From: Bacteroidota bacterium
GTDB lineage: Bacteria > Bacteroidota > Bacteroidia > B-17B0 > Aurantibacillaceae
NCBI GenBank assembly: GCA_021156365.1
Contig: JAJNDK010000006.1
Coordinates: 186,001 to 250,000, forward strand
Length of the DNA stretch: 64,000 nucleotides
Reading direction: 5' to 3'
The notes under the pieces were generated by a model. The model was not told the origin of the DNA and ran no database searches. It saw only the letters and a program-made list of their open reading frames with translations. Position 1 is the first letter of the stretch. Each line of letters starts with the position of its first letter. Positions 36,492 through 44,419 of the stretch are shown here, piece by piece. The translations under genes were made by a program, and so were the position numbers.

Positions 36492-37379
36492 TTACCAGAG
36501 CCCGCCCATGGAGAACGATTCCTGTTCTTCATGTGATTCCGGTTTGAAACAAAGCACCGGGATTTTAGAGTCATTGATCAGCTGATGGGCGTAGTTGCCT
36601 AATAAAATAGAAGCTGCTGCACGTTGATCGCTCATGATAGAGATCAGGTCTGCTTTTACTTTATTTGCATATTTAATGGTTTGGGCTGCAGGATCGCTCG
36701 ATGTAACGATCTTGCTGGTAACAGCCAGGTTGCTTTTTCCTGCCAGCTTTTCGATCTGTCCGAGGATCACCTCAAGGTTGTGCTTATAGTTTTCTTCGTT
36801 TTTTCCCAAAATTCCGAGTACATGGATCCTTGACGCGAATTTTTCTGCGAATTTGAGCGTTGGAAGTACTTTTTGACGGGTATGGCTCGAAGAGTCGATA
36901 GGAATAACAATATCTCCGTACCCTATCTTGGCTGTGTTGGCTCTTACTGTAATTACCGGGCAATGAGATTTGGTCAGTACGCGGTATGCATTGCTACCTA
37001 ACAGGAGGCTGCTGTCCGAATCACCACCCTGTGTTCCCATTACGATCAGGCCTGCTTTATTCTCATCTGCTATATCCACGATCTCGGAAGTGACACTTCC
37101 CATGGAAACAAGCGGTGTAACTTTTATACCGTATTCTTTGCGGATATCTTTTGCAAGGGTTTCCAGTTTTTCAGAAATAAACTTGGTTACTACGCTAAGA
37201 TCTTTCAGCTTGAATGCCGGAAGGAAAATATCGACCAGGTCGCTTTTTTTCTGAACGTTCAGCAGTATCAGCTCACCTTTATTCAGGCGCGCAATAAAAG
37301 CCCCGTGTTTAATTGCTTTCAAAGAAGTTTTTGAAAAATCTACGGGGATTACAATTTTGGAGGCGTTAAACTTGATCAT
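36492..37379 (-). CDS. Universal stress protein, tandem UspA domains
   Basis: A 295-residue cytoplasmic protein made of two UspA domains (about 7-150 and 155-285). The first has the classic start KIVIPVDFSKTSLKAIKHG and the nucleotide-binding tail GTQGGDSDSSLLLGSNAYRV; the second starts DIVIPIDSSSHTRQK and ends less conserved (SDQRAAASILLGNYAHQLI in part). ATP binding is likely for the first domain. Exact role unknown. It is a single gene with a terminator. Confidence 0.92.
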   Translation of the reverse strand: MIKFNASKIVIPVDFSKTSLKAIKHGAFIARLNKGELILLNVQKKSDLVDIFLPAFKLKDLSVVTKFISEKLETLAKDIRKEYGIKVTPLVSMGSVTSEIVDIADENKAGLIVMGTQGGDSDSSLLLGSNAYRVLTKSHCPVITVRANTAKIGYGDIVIPIDSSSHTRQKVLPTLKFAEKFASRIHVLGILGKNEENYKHNLEVILGQIEKLAGKSNLAVTSKIVTSSDPAAQTIKYANKVKADLISIMSDQRAAASILLGNYAHQLINDSKIPVLCFKPESHEEQESFSMGGLW

Positions 37380-37438
37380 AAGGTTGTTATTTTGAGTACA
37401 AGGTATATATTATTTTGAAATAGCAAAACACCCCTAAT

Positions 37439-37918
37439 CTATTTTTTAGGTTTCAGTTTATTATAATCCCGCTGCTCTACCATCGTTCCAAGGCTGTCAT
37501 AAAAAGTCCAAACACTGTCGGCATCGTCCATTCTGTAATGCCCGCTGTACATCAGCTGGCCGTTGGGATGGTATACATTCGATTCGCCGTCCATTTTATT
37601 GTTTCTGAAAAAGGCTTCACTCCACAGCTTTCCATCGGGAAAAAAATACATCCATTTACCGTTCTTTTTACCGAAACGGAAGGCGCCCCGCACCTTGATC
37701 ACACCACTCGGGTATTTTTCAAAATAATCGCCGGAGTATGTACTGTCAGGTGGTTCAAAAACCCCGATCGCGTCTGAGGTTTTGTTGTCCCGATAGCTAT
37801 CGGGATCTTTTTTCAGGCTGTCTGTTGGAGCTTTTATATCCGAAATATCTTTCTGATCGGATTTGCAGGCGTGGAAAGCCACAGCAATCATAATACTTAG
37901 TATACTGATAATTTTCAT
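37439..37918 (-). CDS. YwqK/MORN-repeat lipoprotein
   Basis: A 159-residue lipoprotein (lipobox AFHAC at residues 14-18). After a variable linker come three MORN-like units: GDYFEKYPSGVIKVRGAF, NGKWMYFFPDGKLWSEAFF and DGESNVYHPNGQLMYSGHY. Databases often call these YwqK-family antitoxins, but no toxin is adjacent and that label should not be trusted. The linker contains PDSYRD, encoded by an 18-bp palindromic repeat. The ATG at 37918 lies 3 nt after the stop of the polyprenyl synthase gene, so they form an operon; a GTG one codon upstream is also possible. Confidence 0.82.
   Translation of the reverse strand: MKIISILSIMIAVAFHACKSDQKDISDIKAPTDSLKKDPDSYRDNKTSDAIGVFEPPDSTYSGDYFEKYPSGVIKVRGAFRFGKKNGKWMYFFPDGKLWSEAFFRNNKMDGESNVYHPNGQLMYSGHYRMDDADSVWTFYDSLGTMVEQRDYNKLKPKK
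37788..37805. repeat. 18-bp palindrome TCCCGATAGCTATCGGGA inside a coding sequence
   Basis: A perfect 18-bp palindrome located in frame within the linker of the YwqK-like lipoprotein gene. An identical copy lies in the intergenic region at 63196-63213. Confidence 0.85.
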
Positions 37919-37921
37919 CAC

Positions 37922-38896
37922 TTATTTTTTTCTGTTCGTTGTATAAATAACCAATTCTCTTAATGCTTCTTTTGCCTCTGAGGCCGGAAATCCTTCTAAG
38001 ATCACCAATGCCTTGTCTTTGTATTCGTGCATGCGTTTTTCCGCATATTTGATCCCGCCTTTTTCAAATACAAAGTTGACCACTTCCGCTACTTTTTTAG
38101 GATTGTCGTTGTGGTTTTTTACGATATTGATGATCCTGCGCTTTTCTGCAACTGAAGACTGGTTCAGCGCGTAGATCAGCGGCAGTGTCATTTTCTTTTC
38201 TTTGATGTCGATGCCGGTTGGTTTACCGATATCATCGCTGCTTCCAAAGTCAAAAAGATCATCCTTGATCTGGAAAGCAATACCGGTGAGGGTTCCGAAT
38301 GTACTCATCTGTTCGATCTGTTGTTTGTCGTCGGTAACCGATGCGGCACCGGCAGCACAGCAGGCTGCGATCAATGTGGCTGTTTTCTGGCGGATGATAT
38401 CGAAATAGATCTCTTCGGAAATATCCAGTTTCCGGGCTTTTTCGATCTGCAGGAGCTCACCTTCACTCATTTCGCGAACGGCTTTACTGACGATCTTCAG
38501 CAAATGAAAATCATCGTTGTCGAGTGAAAGCAACAGACCTCGTGAAAGCAGGTAATCACCGATCAGTACAGAGATCTTATTTTTCCAGAGGGCGTTGATG
38601 GAGAAAAAACCTCTGCGCTCGTTGCTGTCATCTACCACATCGTCGTGCACGAGTGTAGCTGTATGAAGCAATTCGATGAGTGCGGCAGCACGGTAAGTAG
38701 ATTCATTTACGTTTCCCACAGCTTTGGCAGCCAGGAAAACGAACATAGGACGTAATTGTTTGCCTTTCCGTTTTACAATGTAAGCGGTGATCTTTTCGAG
38801 TAGCGGAACACTGCTTCGCATGGACTCACGAAACTTACTCTCAAAAATTTCAATATTTTCGGCAATAGGAGCCTTTATTTTATCTACTTGCGACAA
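37922..38896 (-). CDS. Trans-polyprenyl diphosphate synthase
   Basis: Makes a long-chain isoprenyl diphosphate for the menaquinone side chain. The 324 residues carry both Asp-rich motifs: LVHDDVVDDSNERRG (first DDxxD) and FQIKDDLFDFGSSDDIG (second). Small or bulky residues upstream of the first motif set chain length, which I cannot read reliably. The frame is closed upstream by a stop and the only suitable start is TTG at 38896 (MSQVDKIKAPI). It is followed by the MORN lipoprotein gene in the same operon. Confidence 0.92.
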   Translation of the reverse strand: MSQVDKIKAPIAENIEIFESKFRESMRSSVPLLEKITAYIVKRKGKQLRPMFVFLAAKAVGNVNESTYRAAALIELLHTATLVHDDVVDDSNERRGFFSINALWKNKISVLIGDYLLSRGLLLSLDNDDFHLLKIVSKAVREMSEGELLQIEKARKLDISEEIYFDIIRQKTATLIAACCAAGAASVTDDKQQIEQMSTFGTLTGIAFQIKDDLFDFGSSDDIGKPTGIDIKEKKMTLPLIYALNQSSVAEKRRIINIVKNHNDNPKKVAEVVNFVFEKGGIKYAEKRMHEYKDKALVILEGFPASEAKEALRELVIYTTNRKK

Positions 38897-39035
38897 GTTG
38901 CTGGTTCAAAATAATCCGCCGAAAGATACTAAAATTTCAGGTTCGGGTTTGTTTGTTTCGGGTTTGTTTTAAGCAGATCCGGCATTTTATCCGGGAAGTA
39001 AACCGGAAACCTGTCGCGAAGCCTCACGCTAATAA

Positions 39036-40361
39036 TTAATTTGCTGTTTTTTTCGAAACCGAAAGGCTGCCAATGGTCACTATGTACTCGGTGTAGTCTT
39101 TATCCTCGCTCTCGATCTTTTTGGCGTCCGAACGCTGATTACCCAGTTTTTTCAAGCCTTTACCGATCAATGCCAATACATCGAATCCTTTTACCTTTTT
39201 CGTTGGAGGGTTCTCCGCTTTGGTTTCAGCATCCTCTTCACCCCAGGCTGCCTTGTTTATTTGTTGTGCCACATATTGTCCGGGGCCTGGCTTTGTATCT
39301 TTTGCTGCCAGGTTCTGTGCGGCAGGATCAGGATCCGATTCGCTCTCAGTATATGGATTGAGGGCGATCAGGCTTCGGGGTTCCACCGGAGCATTGTACT
39401 TGTTTTCAGGTCTGTTCGTATGGTTCCTGGAGTTCATGGTGTCAACAGGCGGAACAGTATTGTTGGTTACGCTTAGGCGTGATTGCGGAACCTTGTTATC
39501 CGGCTGCAGCTGATCTTTTTGAATTATCTGCTGTTTTATTGTTTTATGAATGCCGGGAGAAGAAGCGATCTGCGTATTCTGCAGAATATCATTGGAAGGA
39601 TCGGTAGCCTGTTTTTTGAGCGGGCGGATCTTTTTCAGTGCTATGGAACCATCGGAAGGGAGACTGTTCTCTTTTCCGGATGTTCTGAGCAGCCAGAAAA
39701 GCCCGAACAGGAGTACGATGGATGCAGCAATGGAAAGTGTACTGCGGTAAGAGAACAAGCTCACTACTTTTGCTTCGCGTTTCAGTGACTTTTTATCCGG
39801 GAAAACGACCGAAGTATCGGCTTTCAGACGTGTTTTTTCATAGCTTTCCAAATGGAAGCGTGCTGTTTCATCAGAAGCGAGCACAGCTTCAAAAGCGGTA
39901 CGTTCCTCCGGACTCATTTGTCCTTCGATATAAGCAATGAAAGCATCTTCAGCTATTGCCGGTTTTTTTAGCTGCATTTTTGCAGGATACACCCTGTTTT
40001 CCTGGCTTAGGATCGTTTTTCGATAATCGGCCAGAAGTTTTTGACGCTCCGGGCTGGCAGCGATCTCGTTTTCAAACTCTGCTTTCTCCGGGCCGGACAG
40101 TTGTCCCTCCAGGTAGGCCACTATATTTTCTTCGATCTCTTCCGGAATATGTTTCAATGACTGTTTGTCGCTGAAACTAAGTCCTTCCGTCTCCGGCATA
40201 TCTGTATGTATGGAAATGCTGTCAAATTCAATGAGATCGGGCTTCAGTTCCGGGTGTTTTTCCAGGAAAGCAAACAAAGCCATAGTAGCTGCTTCATCCA
40301 GGTTTCCCTCGATGTGGTCCAGCCAGAACGCTTCATAATTATGTTTGCCTATTTTTTCCAT
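39036..40361 (-). CDS. Membrane anti-sigma-like protein with three zinc-finger-like repeats
   Basis: A 441-residue protein starting 2 nt after the sigma factor gene. Three related N-terminal units contain (I/V)xYIEGxLxxxExxxFExxL patterns: about 12-45 (FWLDHIEGNLDEAA), 78-112 (VAYLEGQLSGPEKAEFE) and 137-172 (IAYIEGQMSPEERTAFE). One transmembrane helix follows (about 207-226), then a low-complexity periplasmic region. Anti-sigma factors usually hold their sigma through such an N-terminal domain, but here the zinc-binding HxxxCxxC is absent. The triplication is unusual. The pairing is inferred from gene order and topology. Confidence 0.8.
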   Translation of the reverse strand: MEKIGKHNYEAFWLDHIEGNLDEAATMALFAFLEKHPELKPDLIEFDSISIHTDMPETEGLSFSDKQSLKHIPEEIEENIVAYLEGQLSGPEKAEFENEIAASPERQKLLADYRKTILSQENRVYPAKMQLKKPAIAEDAFIAYIEGQMSPEERTAFEAVLASDETARFHLESYEKTRLKADTSVVFPDKKSLKREAKVVSLFSYRSTLSIAASIVLLFGLFWLLRTSGKENSLPSDGSIALKKIRPLKKQATDPSNDILQNTQIASSPGIHKTIKQQIIQKDQLQPDNKVPQSRLSVTNNTVPPVDTMNSRNHTNRPENKYNAPVEPRSLIALNPYTESESDPDPAAQNLAAKDTKPGPGQYVAQQINKAAWGEEDAETKAENPPTKKVKGFDVLALIGKGLKKLGNQRSDAKKIESEDKDYTEYIVTIGSLSVSKKTAN

Positions 40362-40363
40362 TT

Positions 40364-40849
40364 TTATACCAGTACTTCTGCCTTGCCAATGTAATTCTTT
40401 AAAAACTGTCTTGCCCTGAAAATATACACTTTTACCTGGCTTTCACTCAGGCCGGTAATTTCCCCTATCTCCTTGTATTCATATCCTTCATAATCCCTGA
40501 GCAGGATAACTGCTTTCTGGTCTTCCGGGAGTTTATCCACAGCTTCATTCAGGATCTGCTTCAGATCGTTGTATTGTTTGCTATGCGAATGCAGGTCTTC
40601 GTACCCGTCATTCCAGACCTGTTTTTTCTTTTCGCGCCGGATAAAATCGATCATCGTGCGATAGCCGGTAGTGAACATATACGATTTGGCATTGCTGCTT
40701 TCGACCTCACTCACCTTCAGCCACAGTTTTTCGTAAGTGTCCTGCACGATGTCTTTGGCAATATCCTTATCCCGCACCGTTTTTAAGATAAAACGATACA
40801 GGTTATCCGCATATTGATCCACACAGGTATTAAATTCGGCTACGGTCAT
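40364..40849 (-). CDS. RNA polymerase sigma factor, ECF subfamily
   Basis: A 161-residue ECF sigma. Region 2 (about 8-75) includes KDIAKDIVQDTYEKLW and a -10 recognition helix ending FIRREKKK; region 4 (about 100-155) has LPEDQKAVILLRDYEGYEYKEI (in part) and the HTH GLSESQVKVYIFRAR. It directs transcription of an unknown regulon, probably under control of the downstream membrane protein. A weak candidate promoter (TTTG at 40954-40951, 18 nt, TGATTTTG at 40932-40925, minus strand) lies upstream, giving a leader of about 70 nt. Confidence 0.93.
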   Translation of the reverse strand: MTVAEFNTCVDQYADNLYRFILKTVRDKDIAKDIVQDTYEKLWLKVSEVESSNAKSYMFTTGYRTMIDFIRREKKKQVWNDGYEDLHSHSKQYNDLKQILNEAVDKLPEDQKAVILLRDYEGYEYKEIGEITGLSESQVKVYIFRARQFLKNYIGKAEVLV

Positions 40850-41168
40850 TCAGAGAGATTCAGTCATAAGACGAGCGGTGTCTCCGTAAAGTTACACAAA
40901 AGGCGTAAAAAAACGTATGAATAGCAAAATCAGGCAGTTAAATACGAAAACAAATAGTGCCCAAAAGCGCATTTCCCGGTTCCTGCTGATTTTTGTAGCT
41001 TCATCGTTGAAATATTCCCCTTCATACATTTTTTGTCAAAATTGGGAAAAAAACTATGATGATAGATGAATTTTTCTTATATCTTTACGTTATAGGTGTA
41101 GTTAAAACAGGTTTATTAGAACCCTTATATAATAAGTACCAGGAAATTATTTAAATTTTAAAAAAGAC
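40850..41168. other. Divergent intergenic region between the sigma factor and recQ
   Basis: 319 bp without a supported gene. It holds the weak candidate promoter of the sigma gene and, on the plus strand, a TATCTTTA (41080-41087; 7 of 8 matches) about 80 nt before recQ. No self-regulatory repeat for the ECF sigma is obvious. Confidence 0.5.
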
Positions 41169-43379
41169 ATGAGCTCAATGATTGCATCCCCACTCCAGGA
41201 AACCCTTCAGAAATTTTTCGGGTTCGATTCCTTTAAAGGAAACCAAGAGAAGATCATTAACAGCATTTTAGACGGTCAGGACACTTTTGTTATAATGCCA
41301 ACCGGCGGTGGTAAATCACTCTGCTACCAGTTGCCTGCATTATTAAGTGAAGGCACGGCTATTGTTGTTTCTCCTTTGATCGCATTAATGAAAAACCAGG
41401 TGGATGCTATCCGCGGATTCAGCAATGAAGATGGTATCGCGCATTTCCTTAACTCTTCATTGAACAAGAGCGAAACGACCAAAGTGAAGAAGGATGTATT
41501 GAGCGGAAAAACCAAACTATTATATGTAGCGCCGGAGACTTTAACAAAAGAAGAGAACGTAAAGTTCTTCTCCGAATTCAAGATCTCTTTTTATGCTATT
41601 GACGAAGCGCATTGTATTTCCGAATGGGGACATGATTTCCGCCCGGAATACCGTCGTCTGCGTCCGATCATGGATAAAGTGGGTAAGGCCCCGGTGATGG
41701 CACTTACGGCTACAGCTACTCCTAAAGTGCAGGTAGATATCCAAAAGAACTTAGGGATGCAAAAAGCCGTATTATATAAATCTTCTTTTAACAGGGGTAA
41801 CTTGTATTACGAAGTGCGCCCGAAAACCAATGTTATTAAAGAGATCATTAAATATGTAAAACAAAATGCGGGCAAATCGGGTATTGTTTATTGCCTGAGC
41901 CGCAAAAAAGTGGAAGAGATCGCTGAGGTACTTCGTGTGAACGGTATCCGTGCGCAGGCATACCATGCCGGTCTGGACGCAAAAGAACGCGCTAAAACCC
42001 AGGATGGTTTCCTCATGGAAGATGTGGATGTGATCGTGGCTACTATCGCTTTCGGTATGGGTATCGATAAGCCGGATGTACGTTATGTGATCCATCATGA
42101 TATTCCTAAATCCCTCGAAAGCTATTACCAGGAAACAGGACGTGCAGGCCGCGACGGAGCAGAAGGAAACTGTGTTACTTTCTATAGCTACGATGATGTG
42201 GTGAAATTTGAGAAATTCATGAAGAGCAAACCGGTAGCAGAACAGGAGATCGGTAAACAATTGTTGAATGAAACTGTTTCATTTGCCGAAAACTCTACCT
42301 GCCGTCGCAAATTCTTATTGCATTACTTCGGTGAAGAATACAATGAAAAGAACTGTAATGGTATGTGCGACAATTGCCGCAATCCGAAGCAGATGTTCGA
42401 TGGCAAGGAAGATATCACTATGGCTATCGAAGCAGTGCTGGAAGTAAAAGAACGCCACAAAACAAAAGATGTGGTAAATGCAATGCTTGGATTGTTAACC
42501 GCTACAGGAAAAACATACAAACACAACGAGCTGGAGTTTTTCGGTAAAGGCGAAGAAGAAGGAAAAGACGAAAAATACTGGAATGCAGTGATCCGTCAGG
42601 GTCTTGTGAACGGTTTGCTCGCAAAAGATATTGAGAATTACGGTTTATTGAAAACCACCGAAAAAGGAAAAAAATTCCTCGACGATCCATATACCATTAT
42701 GCTCACGCGTGATCACGACTTCCAGGGAACGGATAAGGTTGATGACGATGATATATCAATGGGTGGAGGAAAAGGTTCCGGAGCTGCCGATCAAACATTG
42801 TTCGCATTATTGAAGGATGAAGTGAAGAAGATCGCGAAAATAAAAAAACTGCCGCCGTATGTGGTGTTCCAGGAAACCTCTCTCGAAGAAATGTCGATCC
42901 AGTACCCTATCAGCATGGACGAGCTTACACGTATAACAGGTGTGGGAAGCGGAAAAGCAACAAAATTCGGTTCTACTATGATCGCATTGATCAAAAAATA
43001 TGTAGAAGAAAACGAGATCGAGCGTCCGCAGGATATGCTGGTGAAATCGGTGGTGAATAAATCCGGTTTAAAAGTATACATCATTCAGAGCGTAGATCGG
43101 AAAGTTGGTTTGGAAAGTATTGCCAAAGGAAAACAAATTTCCATGAGCGACCTGTTGAATGAGATTGAAACGATCGTTCTGTCCGGAACAAAGATGAATA
43201 TCAATTATTACATTGATGAGATGATGGATCCGGAAAAACAGGAAGAGGTATACGAATATTTCAAAGAAAGTGAAAGTGATTCAGTTCAGGCTGCGTTAAA
43301 AGAATTAGGTGAGGATGACTACAGTGAAGAAGAAGTACGCTTGATGCGTATTAAATTCCTTAGCGAATTCGGTAATTAA
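41169..43379 (+). CDS. recQ: ATP-dependent DNA helicase RecQ
   Basis: A 3'-5' DNA helicase for recombination repair, 736 residues. Superfamily 2 motifs: Walker A MPTGGGKSLCYQLPA, DEAH box YAIDEAHCISEWGHDFRPEY, TATATP, motif VI QETGRAGRDG. The RQC zinc site (CRRKFLLHYFGEEYNEKNCNG in part, then CDNC) lies near residues 375-400, with the winged helix after it and an HRDC domain about 535-615. The C-terminal 120 residues resemble an HTH_40-type extension seen in longer RecQ proteins. Single gene with its own terminator. Confidence 0.96.
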   Translation: MSSMIASPLQETLQKFFGFDSFKGNQEKIINSILDGQDTFVIMPTGGGKSLCYQLPALLSEGTAIVVSPLIALMKNQVDAIRGFSNEDGIAHFLNSSLNKSETTKVKKDVLSGKTKLLYVAPETLTKEENVKFFSEFKISFYAIDEAHCISEWGHDFRPEYRRLRPIMDKVGKAPVMALTATATPKVQVDIQKNLGMQKAVLYKSSFNRGNLYYEVRPKTNVIKEIIKYVKQNAGKSGIVYCLSRKKVEEIAEVLRVNGIRAQAYHAGLDAKERAKTQDGFLMEDVDVIVATIAFGMGIDKPDVRYVIHHDIPKSLESYYQETGRAGRDGAEGNCVTFYSYDDVVKFEKFMKSKPVAEQEIGKQLLNETVSFAENSTCRRKFLLHYFGEEYNEKNCNGMCDNCRNPKQMFDGKEDITMAIEAVLEVKERHKTKDVVNAMLGLLTATGKTYKHNELEFFGKGEEEGKDEKYWNAVIRQGLVNGLLAKDIENYGLLKTTEKGKKFLDDPYTIMLTRDHDFQGTDKVDDDDISMGGGKGSGAADQTLFALLKDEVKKIAKIKKLPPYVVFQETSLEEMSIQYPISMDELTRITGVGSGKATKFGSTMIALIKKYVEENEIERPQDMLVKSVVNKSGLKVYIIQSVDRKVGLESIAKGKQISMSDLLNEIETIVLSGTKMNINYYIDEMMDPEKQEEVYEYFKESESDSVQAALKELGEDDYSEEEVRLMRIKFLSEFGN

Positions 43380-43399
43380 GCTTGTAATGTATAAAAGCG

Positions 43400-43431
43400 A
43401 CCCTGATGGTAATGTCCGTCAGGGTTTTTTT
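43400..43431 (+). terminator. Terminator after recQ
   Basis: ACCCTGA (43400-43406) and TCAGGGT (43419-43425), extended by GG/CC across a bulge and followed by a T run, 20 nt after the recQ stop. Confidence 0.85.
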
Positions 43432-43474
43432 ATGTCCGGGATTTTCTGAAAATATTGTTGGTGTTTTAAAAAAT

Positions 43475-43620
43475 ATATGTCGCTCCTACGGAGTTATGTT
43501 TTTAGCTGGCCAGCCGCGGATTACACAGATTTCGAGGATAGTAACTTGTTTGAATTAAATTAATACGGATGATGAACAACATATTTATAAAACGAAAATT
43601 AATACGGATCTGTTTACAGA
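43475..43620. repeat. Degenerate dispersed intergenic repeat
   Basis: Contains a small palindrome-like CTCCTACGGAG, a TTAGCTGGCC stretch followed by GCGGATTACACAG, and a 14-bp direct repeat AAATTAATACGGAT at 43557-43570 and 43596-43609. The TTAGCTGGCC..CG.GGATT part recurs at 63168-63195. Confidence 0.5.
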
Positions 43621-43668
43621 CAGCGGGCTATTATAGGAATTTGTACATTTGACCTAATAAACCGTTTT

Positions 43669-44301
43669 ATGAAAAAACAATTTCTTTTATTTTTTTCGAT
43701 GTTCTTTCTTGTCATCGGCATCTTTTTTATTCCAGGCTGTTATCTCGGAAAAAACATCGACAAGCCGGTGAGCGTGTATATCGACTATTCCTCCATGAAT
43801 GCGCAACTGAATGTTGCCTCCGTAGAACAGCGCTATATCAATTACCGTACGATCGATGACTACAAAACTGAATTCATCAACGGTTTGACGAATGAAACAA
43901 CCTATCAGAAAAATGTAACGATCGTTCAGCAATTGCCGGCAGATTACACACTCAGAATAACGTATTTTGAAGTGGCGGAAAGCGAAATAAAAGAAACGGT
44001 GAACGACGAAAAGTCGCCTTATAACGGGCAGTCTTATATGCTTACTGCTGTAAATACCAAAGCCACATTTGACATACAGCAGAACGGGAAGAACCTGGAC
44101 AGTTATACTGCCTATGCCGATAGATCGGAGAAACTGAAGAATAACCAGAGCCTGGGACAAATGATCATCGGTGCCAACAAGGATAACACTGTGTACCGCG
44201 AAAAGCTTTTGCAGGATGATATCTGCATGGATCTGTCGGGGAAATGCGGCCGGCGTACATGGAACCTGTTTACACAGAAGCTGGTGAAGAAGATGAAATG
44301 A
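43669..44301 (+). CDS. Lipoprotein of unknown function
   Basis: A 210-residue exported lipoprotein with a long hydrophobic signal sequence and lipobox FIPGC (Cys24). The mature part is beta-rich and moderately charged, with YTLRITYFEVAESEIKETV and a Cys pair near the end (DDICMDLSGKCG). I do not recognise the family. A perfect TACATTTG -7 box at 43644-43651 lies just upstream, with a short leader. It may have a hairpin after it but no clear terminator. Confidence 0.75.
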   Translation: MKKQFLLFFSMFFLVIGIFFIPGCYLGKNIDKPVSVYIDYSSMNAQLNVASVEQRYINYRTIDDYKTEFINGLTNETTYQKNVTIVQQLPADYTLRITYFEVAESEIKETVNDEKSPYNGQSYMLTAVNTKATFDIQQNGKNLDSYTAYADRSEKLKNNQSLGQMIIGANKDNTVYREKLLQDDICMDLSGKCGRRTWNLFTQKLVKKMK

Positions 44302-44378
44302 TGGAGGATTTTCACCAAGTTCGAAATGCAATACACCCTTAAAATCCGTTCACTGACCAATTAGATAGTTTAAGGGAG

Positions 44379-44414
44379 GTGCTTTGATCTAATTTAGATC
44401 ATGATTAAAGCGCC
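44379..44414. repeat. Inverted repeat upstream of the SBBP gene cluster
   Basis: The core GATCTAATTTAGATC (44386-44400) is a perfect 7-bp palindrome around one T. Outer GGTGCTTT (44378-44385) and AAAGCGCC (44407-44414) pair with one G-U. It ends 5 nt before the first start codon of the cluster, so it could be an operator or an mRNA hairpin over the ribosome-binding region. Confidence 0.5.
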
Positions 44415-44419
44415 GAACT

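Noticed and set aside
37439-37918. Labelling the MORN/YwqK lipoprotein as an antitoxin
   Set aside because: It has a lipobox and no adjacent toxin; the antitoxin name is a database habit.
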